A stretch of 64,000 nucleotides of DNA from a bacterium (GCA_023150945.1 JAKLJX010000003.1:1-64000); one strand, 5' to 3'. Shown: positions 25,080-35,007, counted from the first letter of the stretch. Notes: generated from the letters alone by a model not told the origin. A program made the numbers and translations.

Positions 25080-25814
25080 TCATTTATCCACCAAATGAAT
25101 GAAGACCTCTTGCATCGAGGCCTTCTGGTGGCGCTGTTTGAGCGCTTGCGGAGAGCCGAGTGCGATGATCTCGCCTTGATACATGATGGAGACGCGATTG
25201 CAGTATTCGGCCTCATCCATATAATGCGTCGTCACAAAAATCGTCTTGCCCTGCTGTGCCATATGATAGATCAAATCCCAAAAATTGCGGCGCGCTTCGG
25301 GATCGACGCCGCCGGTGGGTTCATCGAGAAAGACAATGGGCGGATCATGCAACAAGGCGCAACTGAGCGCCAGGCGCTGCTTGAAGCCGAGCGGCAGCGC
25401 GCGGGTGAGCATGCCGGCCTGCCGTTCCAGTTCCAACTCGCGCAACAGGCGGGTGCGCTGTTGCAGCAGGGTGGCGCGCGGCAGCCCGTAGATCCCGCCG
25501 AAGAACTCGATGTTTTCCGCCGGCGTCAAATCTTCATAAAGCGAAAACCGCTGGCTCATGTAACCGATGCGCTGCTTGATCTTTTCGTTCTCTTTGAAGA
25601 GGTCGAAGCCCGCCACCCGGCCGCTGCCGGAAGTGGGCAGCAACAGGCCGCACAGCATGCGAATCGCCGTGGTTTTGCCCGCGCCGTTGGCACCGAGAAA
25701 GCCGAAAATTTCGCCGGCCCGCACCTGGAGGTCGAGGTTTTTCACCGCGACAAACTTGCCGAAGTGCTTGGTGAGGGCGCGCGTCTCGACCGTGTAGGTA
25801 GGCTCAGGATTCAT
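25080..25814 (-). CDS. ABC transporter ATP-binding protein (second ATPase of the efflux operon)
   Basis: A 244-aa ATPase. Walker A is GANGAGKTT, the Q-loop region YMSQRFSLYEDLT, Walker B IVFLDEPTGGVD and the H-loop FVTTHYMDEAEYC. The signature LSGGQ is weak: the sequence reads ALPLGFKQRLALSCALLHDP, so LGFKQ replaces LSGGQ. It overlaps the upstream ATPase gene by 11 bp. It powers the ABC-2 permease together with its neighbour. Confidence 0.93.
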   Translation of the reverse strand: MNPEPTYTVETRALTKHFGKFVAVKNLDLQVRAGEIFGFLGANGAGKTTAIRMLCGLLLPTSGSGRVAGFDLFKENEKIKQRIGYMSQRFSLYEDLTPAENIEFFGGIYGLPRATLLQQRTRLLRELELERQAGMLTRALPLGFKQRLALSCALLHDPPIVFLDEPTGGVDPEARRNFWDLIYHMAQQGKTIFVTTHYMDEAEYCNRVSIMYQGEIIALGSPQALKQRHQKASMQEVFIHLVDK

Positions 25815-26727
25815 CGTTTTTCATCAACACCATGAACGTGTCTTCCATGCCGGGCGCAATGGGATGCATGTGGGTGATGGGATGCGGCGCCGCGGCGATG
25901 ATTTCGGCAATGCGGCCGGCGGCCAACGGCGCGGCAAAACTGACATGCAAACGATCACCGAAGATTTGCACCGACTGACAGTCCGGCGCGCGCTTGAAAT
26001 ACGGCATCAGAAGCTGGGGAGCGGCAGTGACGACTTCATAAAGCGCGTCGGGAAAATGGCGGTTGATCAGTGCCGGCTCATCCAGCGCCAGCAGCCGGCC
26101 GCGGTGCATGAAGGCGACGCGATTGCACAACAGCGCTTCATCCATGTAGGGCGTGGAAACGAGGATGGTCACGCCCTCCGCGCGCAATTGCTGCAAGATT
26201 TCCCAGAACTCCCGCCGCGAAACCGGATCGACGCCGGTGGTCGGTTCATCGAGCACCAGAATCTGCGGCCGGTGAATCAGCGTGCAGGAGAGCGCGAGCT
26301 TTTGTTTCATGCCGCCGGAAAGCTGGCGCGCCAGGCGGTGCTGGAACGGCGCGAGTTTGCTGAAATGGTAGAGCTGCTGCAGCCGCTGCTCGCGCTCAGC
26401 CGCGGGCACGCCGAACAGATCCGCGAAGAAGCGCAGATTTTCAGCCACGGAAAGATCCGGATAAAGGGAGAAGCGCTGGGGCATGTAACCGAGAATGCTG
26501 CGTATCTGCGTCACGTCGCGGCGCACGTCATAACCGGCGAGGCGCATCTCGCCGGCCTCCAGCGTGAGCAGAGTGCAGAGCGTGCGCATGCAGGTGGTTT
26601 TGCCGGCGCCGTCCGGGCCGATCAGGCCGAACAACTCACCGGTGTTGATGGCGAGTGAGAGATGGTCGACGGCACGGATGGTGCCGTAGTGCTTGCTGAA
26701 ATTACTGATGGTGATAAGCTCGGGCAT
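25804..26727 (-). CDS. ABC transporter ATP-binding protein (first ATPase of the efflux operon)
   Basis: A 307-aa ATPase of the YbhF/CcmA type. Walker A is GPDGAGKTT, the signature ARQLSGGMKQKLALSC, Walker B ILVLDEPTTGVD and the switch STPYMDEA, where the usual His is Pro. A C-terminal regulatory domain of ~80 residues follows. In E. coli YbhF two such modules are fused; here they are separate overlapping genes. A GTG two codons upstream is an alternative start. Confidence 0.93.
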   Translation of the reverse strand: MPELITISNFSKHYGTIRAVDHLSLAINTGELFGLIGPDGAGKTTCMRTLCTLLTLEAGEMRLAGYDVRRDVTQIRSILGYMPQRFSLYPDLSVAENLRFFADLFGVPAAEREQRLQQLYHFSKLAPFQHRLARQLSGGMKQKLALSCTLIHRPQILVLDEPTTGVDPVSRREFWEILQQLRAEGVTILVSTPYMDEALLCNRVAFMHRGRLLALDEPALINRHFPDALYEVVTAAPQLLMPYFKRAPDCQSVQIFGDRLHVSFAAPLAAGRIAEIIAAAPHPITHMHPIAPGMEDTFMVLMKNDES

Positions 26728-26828
26728 TTCCACTCTGCGGCAGGTTGCCGTGGCGTGTTGCCGCCGCCACGCGGATTGTTCTGCGGCGCTTCAAATTCGC
26801 GGACTTGCTGCGTCAGCGCGGTTGCTTC

Positions 26829-27719
26829 TCACCAGGCCGCTGGCAGCGTGATCGCCACCGGCATGCCATGCTTCAAGCGCTGCTCGGGATTGGCGATCGT
26901 GATTTTCACGGCATACACCAGCGCGGTGCGGCTCTCGGGCGTGAGAATGTTCTTGGGCGTGAATTCCGCGCGGGGGCTGATCCAACTCACCGTGCCGCGC
27001 AGCGTCTCCGCCACGCCATCGATGCGGATTTCGGCGGGCTGGCCGATTTTGATTTTCGGCAGGAACGTCTCGGAAACGAATACCTTCGTCCACATGGTGG
27101 AGAGATCGATCAGCTCGGCCAGCGGCGCATTCATGGGGATGGTTTCTCCGGCCTCATAGTAACGCGTCGCCACCGTGCCGTTGATCGGCGCGGTCACGCT
27201 GGCGTCGGTGATCTGGCGTTGCAGCAGTTTGCGCTGCGCTTCCAGGCTGCGGCTGCGGCTGGCGAGCGATTGCAGGTTTTGCTGCGCCGCTTCCAGCGCG
27301 GTGCGGGTGCGCTCGAAGTTGAGTTTCAAATCATCCAAAACCTGCTGGGAAGCGGCGTTTTGCTGAAACAACTCGAGGTAGCGCTCATGCTTGATTTTGG
27401 CATAATCGTAATCCTCGGCCGCCCGCCGCACATTCGTTGCCGCGATGCGCTGCTGCACCGCCAGCTCTGCGAGATTGGCCTCGACTTGCTCGCGTTGATA
27501 GCCGAGCTTTTCGGTATCGACCACTGCCAGGGTCTGTCCGAGTTGGACGAGCTCACCCTCCTCGAAACTCACCTGCTGCAAGAAGCCGCCGGTTTGCGCC
27601 GACACCTTGACGGACGTCCCCTCCACAATCGCGCTGGCATGAAACGCATCATTGTTTTTTTTCGTGCAGCCGAACAGCAACAGCGAAATCATCAGGCAAT
27701 AGATTGGTGCTTTTTTCAT
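26829..27719 (-). CDS. HlyD/YbhG-type membrane-fusion lipoprotein of the efflux operon
   Basis: A 296-aa periplasmic adaptor. The lipobox LLLFGC lies at the end of a 17-residue signal, so it is probably lipid-anchored. It has a biotinyl-lipoyl-like strand (SAQTGGFLQQVSFEEGELVQLGQTLAVV), a long coiled-coil hairpin, then the second half-lipoyl (ITDASVTAPINGTVATRYYEAGE) and beta-barrel domains. It bridges the inner-membrane ABC complex and the TolC-like channel. Gene order tolC, mfp, ATPase, ATPase, permease defines one system. Confidence 0.92.
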   Translation of the reverse strand: MKKAPIYCLMISLLLFGCTKKNNDAFHASAIVEGTSVKVSAQTGGFLQQVSFEEGELVQLGQTLAVVDTEKLGYQREQVEANLAELAVQQRIAATNVRRAAEDYDYAKIKHERYLELFQQNAASQQVLDDLKLNFERTRTALEAAQQNLQSLASRSRSLEAQRKLLQRQITDASVTAPINGTVATRYYEAGETIPMNAPLAELIDLSTMWTKVFVSETFLPKIKIGQPAEIRIDGVAETLRGTVSWISPRAEFTPKNILTPESRTALVYAVKITIANPEQRLKHGMPVAITLPAAW

Positions 27720-27857
27720 GTCATGCTCCTGGGGGGACGAAACTGCAGCCTCACATGGCGCACATGCCGTTGAAAAAGAAACCAGAGTTGTGCTGCTTTT
27801 GGTTGGAAGCGGAAACGGTGACAGCGGGCGCCGCAGCCCGGCACAGACTGGCAATGC

Positions 27858-29174
27858 TCATTGGAATGCCACACTGCCGCCGGTGGCGAGCTGCAATTCA
27901 CTTTGCGCAAGCTGATACTGCACCAGTGTGCGCTGCAGTTGCAGCTCGGCGGCGCGCAAGTCGTTCTCGGCGACGATGACGTCGTTGGTGGTGGCCACGC
28001 CCTCGCGCTGTTGCACGGTGACGATGCGATAGCGTTCCTGCTGCTGCGCCACCAGTTGCTCTGCCAGGGAAATTTGACGGGCGGCGAGTTGCAGGTTCTC
28101 GTAGCCGCGCTCGACTTCATGGGTGATGCCTGCCACCAGGTCGCGTTCCTGCAAAGTCAGCCGGGTGCGTTCGGCCTCTGCCTGTTGCACGCGGCGGCGA
28201 TCCTGCCGCCCGCGCCACAGATTCCACTGCAGATTCACGCCCACCACGCCGTAGCGCATCCACTCGTTGGCCACTTGATTGAGACCGGGCTTGGCGTAGT
28301 GATAACTCGCCTCGGCATTCAGGGTGGGGTAGTAGGCGCTGGTTGCCAGTCGCCGATTCAACTCCGCGGCGTGCTGGCCGGTGCGCACGCTGGCCAGCTC
28401 CGGCCGGCGCTGCAGCGCGAGTTGAATGAGATTCTCCAGCGGCGGCGGACTTGTGCCGGGTTTCGCCAGCGGCGCTTCGGCAATCGGCCGCACGGCGCTG
28501 AGATCGAGCAGGCGGGCCATCTGCAGATCCAACAGCCGCTGGTCGCGCCGGTTTTGATCCTGCTCGATGCGGATCTGCAGTGTTTGATTGTGCACCTGCA
28601 GCGTGTCGAAGGCCATCACCTGCGCGGCGCGCAACAGGCTGCGCATTTGTTCGAGTTGCACCAGTAGCCGGCGTTCGCTGGCGGCTTGAATCTGGCCCTG
28701 GCGCTTGAGTGCCTGCGCTTGATAAAAGACTTGTTGCACCAGGAAGGCGGTTTGCTGCCGCAACAACTGGCGGCGCAGCTCTTCGGATTGCACCGCGTTT
28801 TGCGCCAGCGCAACTTGGGTGCGCAAGCGGCCGCCGGTGAACAGCGGCTGGCGTAAGGCCAAGGCGAGATCACTACGGTCGTGGCCGCCCAACTCGATCT
28901 GAATCAAACGGCCGCCGGTGAGGGCGCGCGGCAAGTCGAACGTCGCCAGTTCGTCGGTGTAGGAGGCCGTGCCGATGAAATCGAGGCTCGGCAGGAGCTG
29001 GCCGCGGCGCAGGTCGACTTCCAGACGGGCGCTCGCCTGGCGCTGCTCTTGTTGTTTGAGTTGAAGATTGTTCTGCAGGGCAAGTTCGAGGGCTTCCTCC
29101 AGCCCCAGGGGCGTTTGCGCTGCCAGTCTTCCCCCCAGCAGAAAAATGGCAAGCGCAAGGTGAGATGTTTTCAT
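27858..29174 (-). CDS. TolC-family outer-membrane efflux channel
   Basis: A 438-aa protein with a cleavable signal peptide (MKTSHLALAIFLLGGRLAAQ) and the duplicated helix-strand structure of outer-membrane efflux proteins. The helical repeats begin LGLEEALELALQNNLQLK and LENLIQLALQRRPELASV. Two beta-rich segments (ASYTDEL..., ASYHYAKPG...) form the barrel. It is the first gene of the efflux operon. Its Shine-Dalgarno GAGGAGG is unusually close to the ATG. Confidence 0.93.
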   Translation of the reverse strand: MKTSHLALAIFLLGGRLAAQTPLGLEEALELALQNNLQLKQQEQRQASARLEVDLRRGQLLPSLDFIGTASYTDELATFDLPRALTGGRLIQIELGGHDRSDLALALRQPLFTGGRLRTQVALAQNAVQSEELRRQLLRQQTAFLVQQVFYQAQALKRQGQIQAASERRLLVQLEQMRSLLRAAQVMAFDTLQVHNQTLQIRIEQDQNRRDQRLLDLQMARLLDLSAVRPIAEAPLAKPGTSPPPLENLIQLALQRRPELASVRTGQHAAELNRRLATSAYYPTLNAEASYHYAKPGLNQVANEWMRYGVVGVNLQWNLWRGRQDRRRVQQAEAERTRLTLQERDLVAGITHEVERGYENLQLAARQISLAEQLVAQQQERYRIVTVQQREGVATTNDVIVAENDLRAAELQLQRTLVQYQLAQSELQLATGGSVAFQ

Positions 29175-29300
29175 TCCTCCTCGCCTGGCAAATCGTGGAT
29201 TCCAACCAGCGGCAACGCTCGCTCGCATAGGTCAGCCTGCTTCCGTTGCATACGGCAATTCGCCGGAACAAAACTGTTCCGCGCACAAAAATGCAGGTGA

Positions 29301-29329
29301 TAAATACAAAAGCGCGCCTGCGGAGTCAA
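29301..29329 (-). promoter_or_regulatory. Promoter of the TolC-ABC efflux operon
   Basis: On the minus strand TTGACT (29324-29329), a 17-bp spacer and TATTTA (29301-29306) lie about 125 bp upstream of the tolC-like ATG at 29174. No other similarly good match was seen between this point and the coding start. Confidence 0.6.
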
Positions 29330-29481
29330 GCACTTTCTTGTTGCAGCCCGGCCGAATCACGGTGAAGTCGGCGTGCACCGGCAAGGCGCGAGGCTTGCTT
29401 TTCGCTTTTTTCCTGTTTACTCTGAATGATACAAGCAAGGTCATTGCGGCAACGTATCTCACGAGCAGGAAGGAATGAACT

Positions 29482-30477
29482 ATGGCGATTCGCGTGGTGC
29501 AGTTCGGCCTCGGCCCCATCGGCCAGGCGTGTGTGAAGGTGCTGCTGCAAAAACCGGGGGTGGAATTGGCAGGCGCAATCGATATCGATCCCGCCAAAGT
29601 TGGACGCGATCTCGGCGAGGTGTGCGGCCTGCGCCGCAGCACCGGCCTGATCGTGCGCGGCGATGCCGAAGCGGCGCTGGCAGCGTGGCGGCCGCACGTG
29701 GTGGTGCACACCACCAGTTCGTTTCTCCATCGCGTCGAGGATCAGCTCGCGGCCATCGTGCGCGCCGGCAGTTGCGTGGTTTCCTCGACCGAGGAGCTGT
29801 TCTATCCTTACGAGCGCGATCCGGAATTCTGCCGGCGCATCGATGCGCTGGCGCAGCAACACGGCGTGGCGGTGGTGGCCACCGGCGTGAATCCCGGTTT
29901 TGCGATGGATATCCTGCCGCTCACGCTCACGGCGGCGTGCACGCAAGTCCAGGCGCTGCGCCTGACGCGCGTGGCGGATGCCAGCAAACGGCGCCTGCCG
30001 TTTCAGCAAAAGATCGGCGCGGGGCTGACGCTGGCGCAATTCCGCGCCAAAGTGCGGGCCGGCGGTTTCGGCCACATCGGCTTGCGCGAATCCGCGCTCA
30101 CCGTTTTGCGCTGCCTCGGCTGGCAGGCGGACAAGTTCATCGAATCAATCAAGCCCATGCTGGCCGCGCGGCGCGTCACAACGCCGTATCTCACTGTGAA
30201 GAAAGGGCAGGTAACGGGCATTCATCAGACGTTGAAATGCCGGCAGGGCACGAAGACTCTGCTCGTGTTCGACTGGAAAATGTACGTGGGCGCGCCGGAG
30301 TCGTACGATCGCGTGGAGATCAAGGGCGATCCGCCGCTCACGATGAACATTGCCGGCGGCATCTTCGGCGACACCGGTACGATCGGAGCGCTGGTCAACA
30401 CCATCCCCAAAGTCTTGCAGGCGGCACCGGGACTGCGCAGCGCAGTCGACCTGCCGGTGCCGCATGCGTTCCTGTGA
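29482..30477 (+). CDS. Dihydrodipicolinate-reductase-like / 2,4-diaminopentanoate-dehydrogenase-like protein
   Basis: A 331-aa NAD(P)-dependent dehydrogenase. The N-terminal Rossmann motif is VVQFGLGPIGQACVKVLL, followed by VVVHTTSSFL and ATGVNPGFAMDILPLTL, which match the diaminopentanoate dehydrogenase (Ord) group. The C-terminal domain ends with IPKVLQAAPGLRSAVDLP, also typical. Ord oxidatively deaminates 2,4-diaminopentanoate in ornithine fermentation. No other ornithine-fermentation gene is near, so the true substrate is uncertain. The start is supported by GGAAGGA ten bases upstream. Confidence 0.82.
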   Translation: MAIRVVQFGLGPIGQACVKVLLQKPGVELAGAIDIDPAKVGRDLGEVCGLRRSTGLIVRGDAEAALAAWRPHVVVHTTSSFLHRVEDQLAAIVRAGSCVVSSTEELFYPYERDPEFCRRIDALAQQHGVAVVATGVNPGFAMDILPLTLTAACTQVQALRLTRVADASKRRLPFQQKIGAGLTLAQFRAKVRAGGFGHIGLRESALTVLRCLGWQADKFIESIKPMLAARRVTTPYLTVKKGQVTGIHQTLKCRQGTKTLLVFDWKMYVGAPESYDRVEIKGDPPLTMNIAGGIFGDTGTIGALVNTIPKVLQAAPGLRSAVDLPVPHAFL

Positions 30478-31011
30478 AGTTTGGCAGCGCTGCGCACGCT
30501 CAGCCCCATCTCTCACCGGAAGCGACCGCCCGGCCGCAAGCCCATGCGCGTTCGACCAGTTCCCCGGCGCTTCATGAAAAAATTGCGGAGTGGTCATGGT
30601 GGCGAGGCTCGCCCGCGGCCGGCAGGCTTCGCCGGGGCTTGCGAGTTCAAGCGCGAAGTGGGAGGCGAATGCGGCCGGGGCAGGCTTGCCCGCGCCGGAA
30701 ATTTAGCTTGCATTTTTTTGAGAGCACCCTATATTGCAGGCGGCTTTGCAAGCCACGCCAGGCATGGGCGCATTCACGGCAGTTTTGGGGCAGGTGTTAA
30801 ATGGCCAACTCATTCGCAAGCGCGTTTCCATCGGCTGACATCCGAGGGAGCCTGTTCATCAACTGAAACGAAAGCGGAGGGCCATTGTCCTGCGCCAGCG
30901 GGACCACCCCGGTGAATGCCGCCGGCGCACTCCGTCTCGCAAGCTTGATTTCGCCGTTGGCGAACTGGTGTATGAGCAAAAGATTTCCGGCTGAAGGAGA
31001 AGGAGGACGCT
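30478..31011. other. 534-bp intergenic region with a promoter and GC-rich hairpins
   Basis: There is no supported gene. GC-rich inverted motifs (for example GGGCAGGCTTGCCC near 30679-30692) precede the promoter at 30708-30735. The remaining 276 bp up to the next ATG is a long leader without an obvious structure. Confidence 0.5.
30708..30735 (+). promoter_or_regulatory. Probable promoter of the 1331-aa secreted protein
   Basis: TTGCAT (30708-30713) and TATATT (30730-30735) are separated by 16 bp. The predicted start near 30742 gives a 5' leader of about 270 nt before ATG 31012. Confidence 0.55.
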
Positions 31012-34000
31012 ATGTCTGTGAATCGTGGGTTGCCGCTCGCCGTGTTTTCCGCCGCTGTTTTGGCACTGGGCGCGGCCTCATCCCATCCTGCCGTTGCCGT
31101 TTCCTCTGCAAATGCACAATTGCCCGCCCGGCAGGAGTTGGTGCGCATCTCGCCCAACCCCATCATTCGTGATGCTGCTGCCGGCCATCCGGTCTATTAT
31201 GTGATGACGATCGCAAATCTGGGGGAAACGACGGATCGTTATCGTCTCGCCACGGCCGGCCCGCTCTGGCCGGTGACGATTCTCACTGCCGACACTGCGC
31301 GCAAGATCACGGAGACCGGCGAGCTGGCCGCCGGCGGGCAACTCAATCTCGTGATCCAAATCGATGTACCCAGCACCGCGGTACGCGGCGTGCGTGACAC
31401 GCTGCGCGTCAGCGTCAGCTCTCTCACCGATTCCGGCATCCGCGATTCTGCCTTCCTCGCGACGACTTCGCTGGGTCCCGCTGCTTCCCTGCCATTCACC
31501 GAAACTTTTGCGACCACCAACCTGAGTCCAGTCCGCTGGCTGGAGAACCTCGGGCCGGCAGCGGTAAACACGCGGGCGCAAAACGAACCCAGCCCGACTT
31601 TTTCGCTGAATTTCGACGGCAATGCCACTGGCGGTGATTTGGTGCAAACGCAGCCGATCAATCTCGCCGGCAAGCGCGACGTGGTCTTTCGATTCGCCTT
31701 TCAGCGCGGCGGCGAAGGCAGCAATTCGCCGGAAACCGGTGATGATTTTTTCGTGGACTATTACAATCGCGACGGTGAATGGCTGAATCTCATCATGCTG
31801 CCGGGTGCCGGATCACACCAAAACGTGTTTGAACCCGTCTCCGTGATTCTGCCGGCGGATGCCTATCACAGCAGCCTGCGCCTGCGCTTCCGCAATATTG
31901 CCACGCCCGGCCCGTTCGACGATTGGTTCATCGATGACATTCGCCTGCTCGATTTGCCGCCGGCGCGCCTGCCCTTTGCCGACAGCTTTTTGGAAACCAC
32001 GCTGGATGCCACCCGCTGGCCGCAAACCGCGGGCGCGTTGGTGAATGAGCTGGCGCTCAATCCGCCCAGCCCGCCGCTGGCGTTGAATCTGCCCGGCGGC
32101 AGCAGCGTGCAAAGTGTGCCCATCGATCTCTCGGCCGAGAACGCGGTTTCGCTGCGCTATTACTTCGAACAGACCGGCGCCGGCGAGGAGCCGGATGCCG
32201 GTGACGACCTGGTGATCGAGTTCCGCGACGCGTTCAACAACTGGCAGGAATTGACGCGCCATCTCGGCGAGGACGGCGGCCTGCCGGTGTTCACTCGCAA
32301 GGAAATCGTGCTGCCGCCCGCCGCCTATCACCGCAATTTTCGCCTGCGCCTGCGCAACACCGGCGCGCAGGATCGCGATGATTGGTTTGTCGACGACGTG
32401 CGGCTGGATGTGTTCGCGCCCTCGGATATCGCCGTGACGCCCGCCAGTTTCGCCGTCAAACTGTTCGAGAATGATCGCACCACCCGCGTGCTCACGATCG
32501 ACAACACCGGCGTCGGCGATTTGTTCTACAGTCTGCGCATCGTGCCGCCGGATTTCGGCGCGGCTTTGCGCAAAGCCGGCAGCCAGCCGTTTTGGCGCTA
32601 TCCCCGCGCGTTCTACACGGCGCCGGGCAAGCACGAGGTGGACGGACGCCGCGGCCATCCCGTGCTGGCGGGGCGCGGCGGCCCGGACAATTTCGGCTAC
32701 ACTTGGCGCGACAGCGATGATCTCAGCGGACCCGCCTTCAATTGGCAGGATATTGCAGCGACCGGCAATCGCATTCCCGATGCCGGTGATGATGACAACC
32801 TCGGCCCGTTTGCCCTCGGGTTTGCCTTTCCGTTCTATGATTCCGTCTACACGTCCTTCCGCTTTTGCAGCAACGGTTTCATTTCTTTCAGCAGCACTTC
32901 CAGTGCCTTCAGCAATAATCCCGTTCCCAGCCTGGGCGTGCCGGATTTGGTCGCGCCGTTTTGGGATGATCTCGAGGTACGGCCCGGCGCTGCCTACTAT
33001 CACGCCGACGGAAACAAACTGATCTTGCAGTGGCACAATGTCAGGCGCGCGAGCGGCGAAGGGCCTTACACCTTTCAACTCGTGCTCACGCCCGAGGGTA
33101 ATATTCTCTTTCAATATTTGTCAGTGGCCGGGCCGGCAAACTTCTGTACCGTCGGCATTCAAAATCGCCAAACCAGTGACGGCCTGGAGGTGGCGTTCAA
33201 CACCAACTATGTCAGGGACAGTTTGGCGGTGTTGATCAGCCGGCCCGCGAGCTGGCTGGCGTTCACCCCGCGCTCGGGCATTTTGGCCAGCGGCCGGCAG
33301 CAGGAAGTGGCGCTGGAATTCAGCGCCGCGGGCTTGTCATCCGCTGCCACCTTTCATGCTGAATTGCGGGTGGAAAGTAATGATCTCGACGAACCCAGCG
33401 TGCCGGTGCAGATGACGCTGGAGGTGTTGAGCCTGAGTGATACCACCCGTCACTTTCCCGATCCCGAAACCACGGCAGTGGTTTATCCGATTGTCATTGA
33501 TCGCGCCACCCTCGACCATCAAGACCTTGCTGCCGGCGATGAAATCGGCGCCTTTACGCCCAGCGGCAAACTGGCGGGCAGCGTGGTTTGGCCGGCCCAG
33601 CCGCCTGCCCGTTTCGTGTGCTTTGGCGATGATCCGGCAACGGCCGCGGTGGAAGGGTTTCAACGCGGGGAGACCATCTATTTTCGCATTTGGGACAGCA
33701 GTCGCGGCGATCGCGATTATGCCGCCACGGCCACTTACACGCGCGGCGACGGCAAATTCGGCACCGCGGATTCTGCGCGCATTGCTGTGCTCTCCGCTCT
33801 GACGGTGTTCACGCGCCGGCAAAATCTCGCGGCGCGCTGGAGCTGGGTGTCGTTCAACGTCACGCCGGCAAATCCCGAGGTCGAAGCGGTATTTCATGAC
33901 ACTGGTCAGTTGCGCATCTTGAAAGACTTGGAGGGCCGCGTATTCATTCCGAATCTGGTCAATACTCTGGGCCGCATCAACCCGCTGGCCGGCTATGCCG

Positions 34001-35007
34001 CCTATTTCGACGCGCCGGACAGCGTGGCCGTCGCCGGCGAAGAAGTGGCGCCGTTCACGCCGATTCCGCTGGAGGCAGGCTACAACTTCGTCAGCTATCT
34101 TCCGGCTGCCGCCATTCCGTCCGTGACCGCCTTGGCGACGGTGCTCGACAATTTGGTCATCGCCAAGGATGACCAGGGCGGCTTTCTCATTCCCGGACTC
34201 GGTTTGCTCAACACCATGGGAAGCTTGCAGCCGGGCCGCGGGTACAAACTTTACCTGAGCCGGCCGGATACGTTGATCTATCCGCTCGGCGCTGCCGGTG
34301 CGCTGGCGCGAGTTCGCGATCCGGCAGCAACCCGCGATGAAGCGCCCGTGCATTTCACCGGCGTGGTGCGCGGCAGTGAAAACTACGTCGTCGTGATCAC
34401 CGCTGCCCGTGTGGCCGAAGGCGCGCTGCAACCCGGCGATGAGATCGGCATTCTCAGTCAGGCCGGCGAACTGGTCGGCGCCGGCGTTTGGCCCGCTGCG
34501 GGTGTGCTCGGCATCGCGGCCTGGCGCAGCGAGGCCGTCGTGGAGGGCGCAAGCCCGAGCGGTTACGTGACCGGCACGGCCATGCAATTCAGAATTTGGC
34601 GTAAAGCGCAGGATTTGGAAATGGTGGCTGCGCCGCGCTTCCAGCGCGGCAACGGCACCTTCGAAAGCGAGGCCTTTGCGCTGGTGGAATTGGAGGGCGG
34701 AATGCTGCCCAGCGTGTTCAGCCTCGAGCAGAACTATCCCAATCCCTTCCTGCTTTTGCAGGCGGAGACGCCGGCACCGACGACCATTCGCTATGCCCTG
34801 CCGCAAGCCGGCGCGGTGACGATTCGCGTGTACAACATGCTCGGTCAAGTCGTCCGCACGTTGCGCCAGGAGCCGCAGAAAGCCGGTTACCATACGCTGC
34901 AATGGGACGGCCGCGATGATCACGGCCGGCTGGTTGCCAAGGGCGTCTATCTCTATCGCATGCAAGCCGGCGCCTTTCACGCGGTAAGAAAGTTATTGGT
35001 GATGTGA
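31012..35007 (+). CDS. Large secreted multidomain protein with FlgD-like / type IX-like C-terminal sorting tail
   Basis: A 1331-aa exported protein. An N-terminal signal peptide is followed by a domain of about 100 residues. Two jelly-roll-like repeats of ~150 residues each end in DDWFIDDIRL and DDWFVDDVRLD. A further beta domain has FGYTWRDSDDLSGPAFNW and FCSNGFISFSS. Two copies of a domain with AGDEIGAFTPSGKLAGSVVW / PGDEIGILSQAGELVGAGVW precede the tail. The C-terminal ~80 residues (LEQNYPNPF, then VYNMLGQVVRTL, GVYLYRMQAG) match FlgD-Ig / T9SS type A sorting domains. It is probably surface-attached or released. No catalytic motif was seen. A strong GGAGG precedes the ATG. Confidence 0.88.
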   Translation: MSVNRGLPLAVFSAAVLALGAASSHPAVAVSSANAQLPARQELVRISPNPIIRDAAAGHPVYYVMTIANLGETTDRYRLATAGPLWPVTILTADTARKITETGELAAGGQLNLVIQIDVPSTAVRGVRDTLRVSVSSLTDSGIRDSAFLATTSLGPAASLPFTETFATTNLSPVRWLENLGPAAVNTRAQNEPSPTFSLNFDGNATGGDLVQTQPINLAGKRDVVFRFAFQRGGEGSNSPETGDDFFVDYYNRDGEWLNLIMLPGAGSHQNVFEPVSVILPADAYHSSLRLRFRNIATPGPFDDWFIDDIRLLDLPPARLPFADSFLETTLDATRWPQTAGALVNELALNPPSPPLALNLPGGSSVQSVPIDLSAENAVSLRYYFEQTGAGEEPDAGDDLVIEFRDAFNNWQELTRHLGEDGGLPVFTRKEIVLPPAAYHRNFRLRLRNTGAQDRDDWFVDDVRLDVFAPSDIAVTPASFAVKLFENDRTTRVLTIDNTGVGDLFYSLRIVPPDFGAALRKAGSQPFWRYPRAFYTAPGKHEVDGRRGHPVLAGRGGPDNFGYTWRDSDDLSGPAFNWQDIAATGNRIPDAGDDDNLGPFALGFAFPFYDSVYTSFRFCSNGFISFSSTSSAFSNNPVPSLGVPDLVAPFWDDLEVRPGAAYYHADGNKLILQWHNVRRASGEGPYTFQLVLTPEGNILFQYLSVAGPANFCTVGIQNRQTSDGLEVAFNTNYVRDSLAVLISRPASWLAFTPRSGILASGRQQEVALEFSAAGLSSAATFHAELRVESNDLDEPSVPVQMTLEVLSLSDTTRHFPDPETTAVVYPIVIDRATLDHQDLAAGDEIGAFTPSGKLAGSVVWPAQPPARFVCFGDDPATAAVEGFQRGETIYFRIWDSSRGDRDYAATATYTRGDGKFGTADSARIAVLSALTVFTRRQNLAARWSWVSFNVTPANPEVEAVFHDTGQLRILKDLEGRVFIPNLVNTLGRINPLAGYAAYFDAPDSVAVAGEEVAPFTPIPLEAGYNFVSYLPAAAIPSVTALATVLDNLVIAKDDQGGFLIPGLGLLNTMGSLQPGRGYKLYLSRPDTLIYPLGAAGALARVRDPAATRDEAPVHFTGVVRGSENYVVVITAARVAEGALQPGDEIGILSQAGELVGAGVWPAAGVLGIAAWRSEAVVEGASPSGYVTGTAMQFRIWRKAQDLEMVAAPRFQRGNGTFESEAFALVELEGGMLPSVFSLEQNYPNPFLLLQAETPAPTTIRYALPQAGAVTIRVYNMLGQVVRTLRQEPQKAGYHTLQWDGRDDHGRLVAKGVYLYRMQAGAFHAVRKLLVM

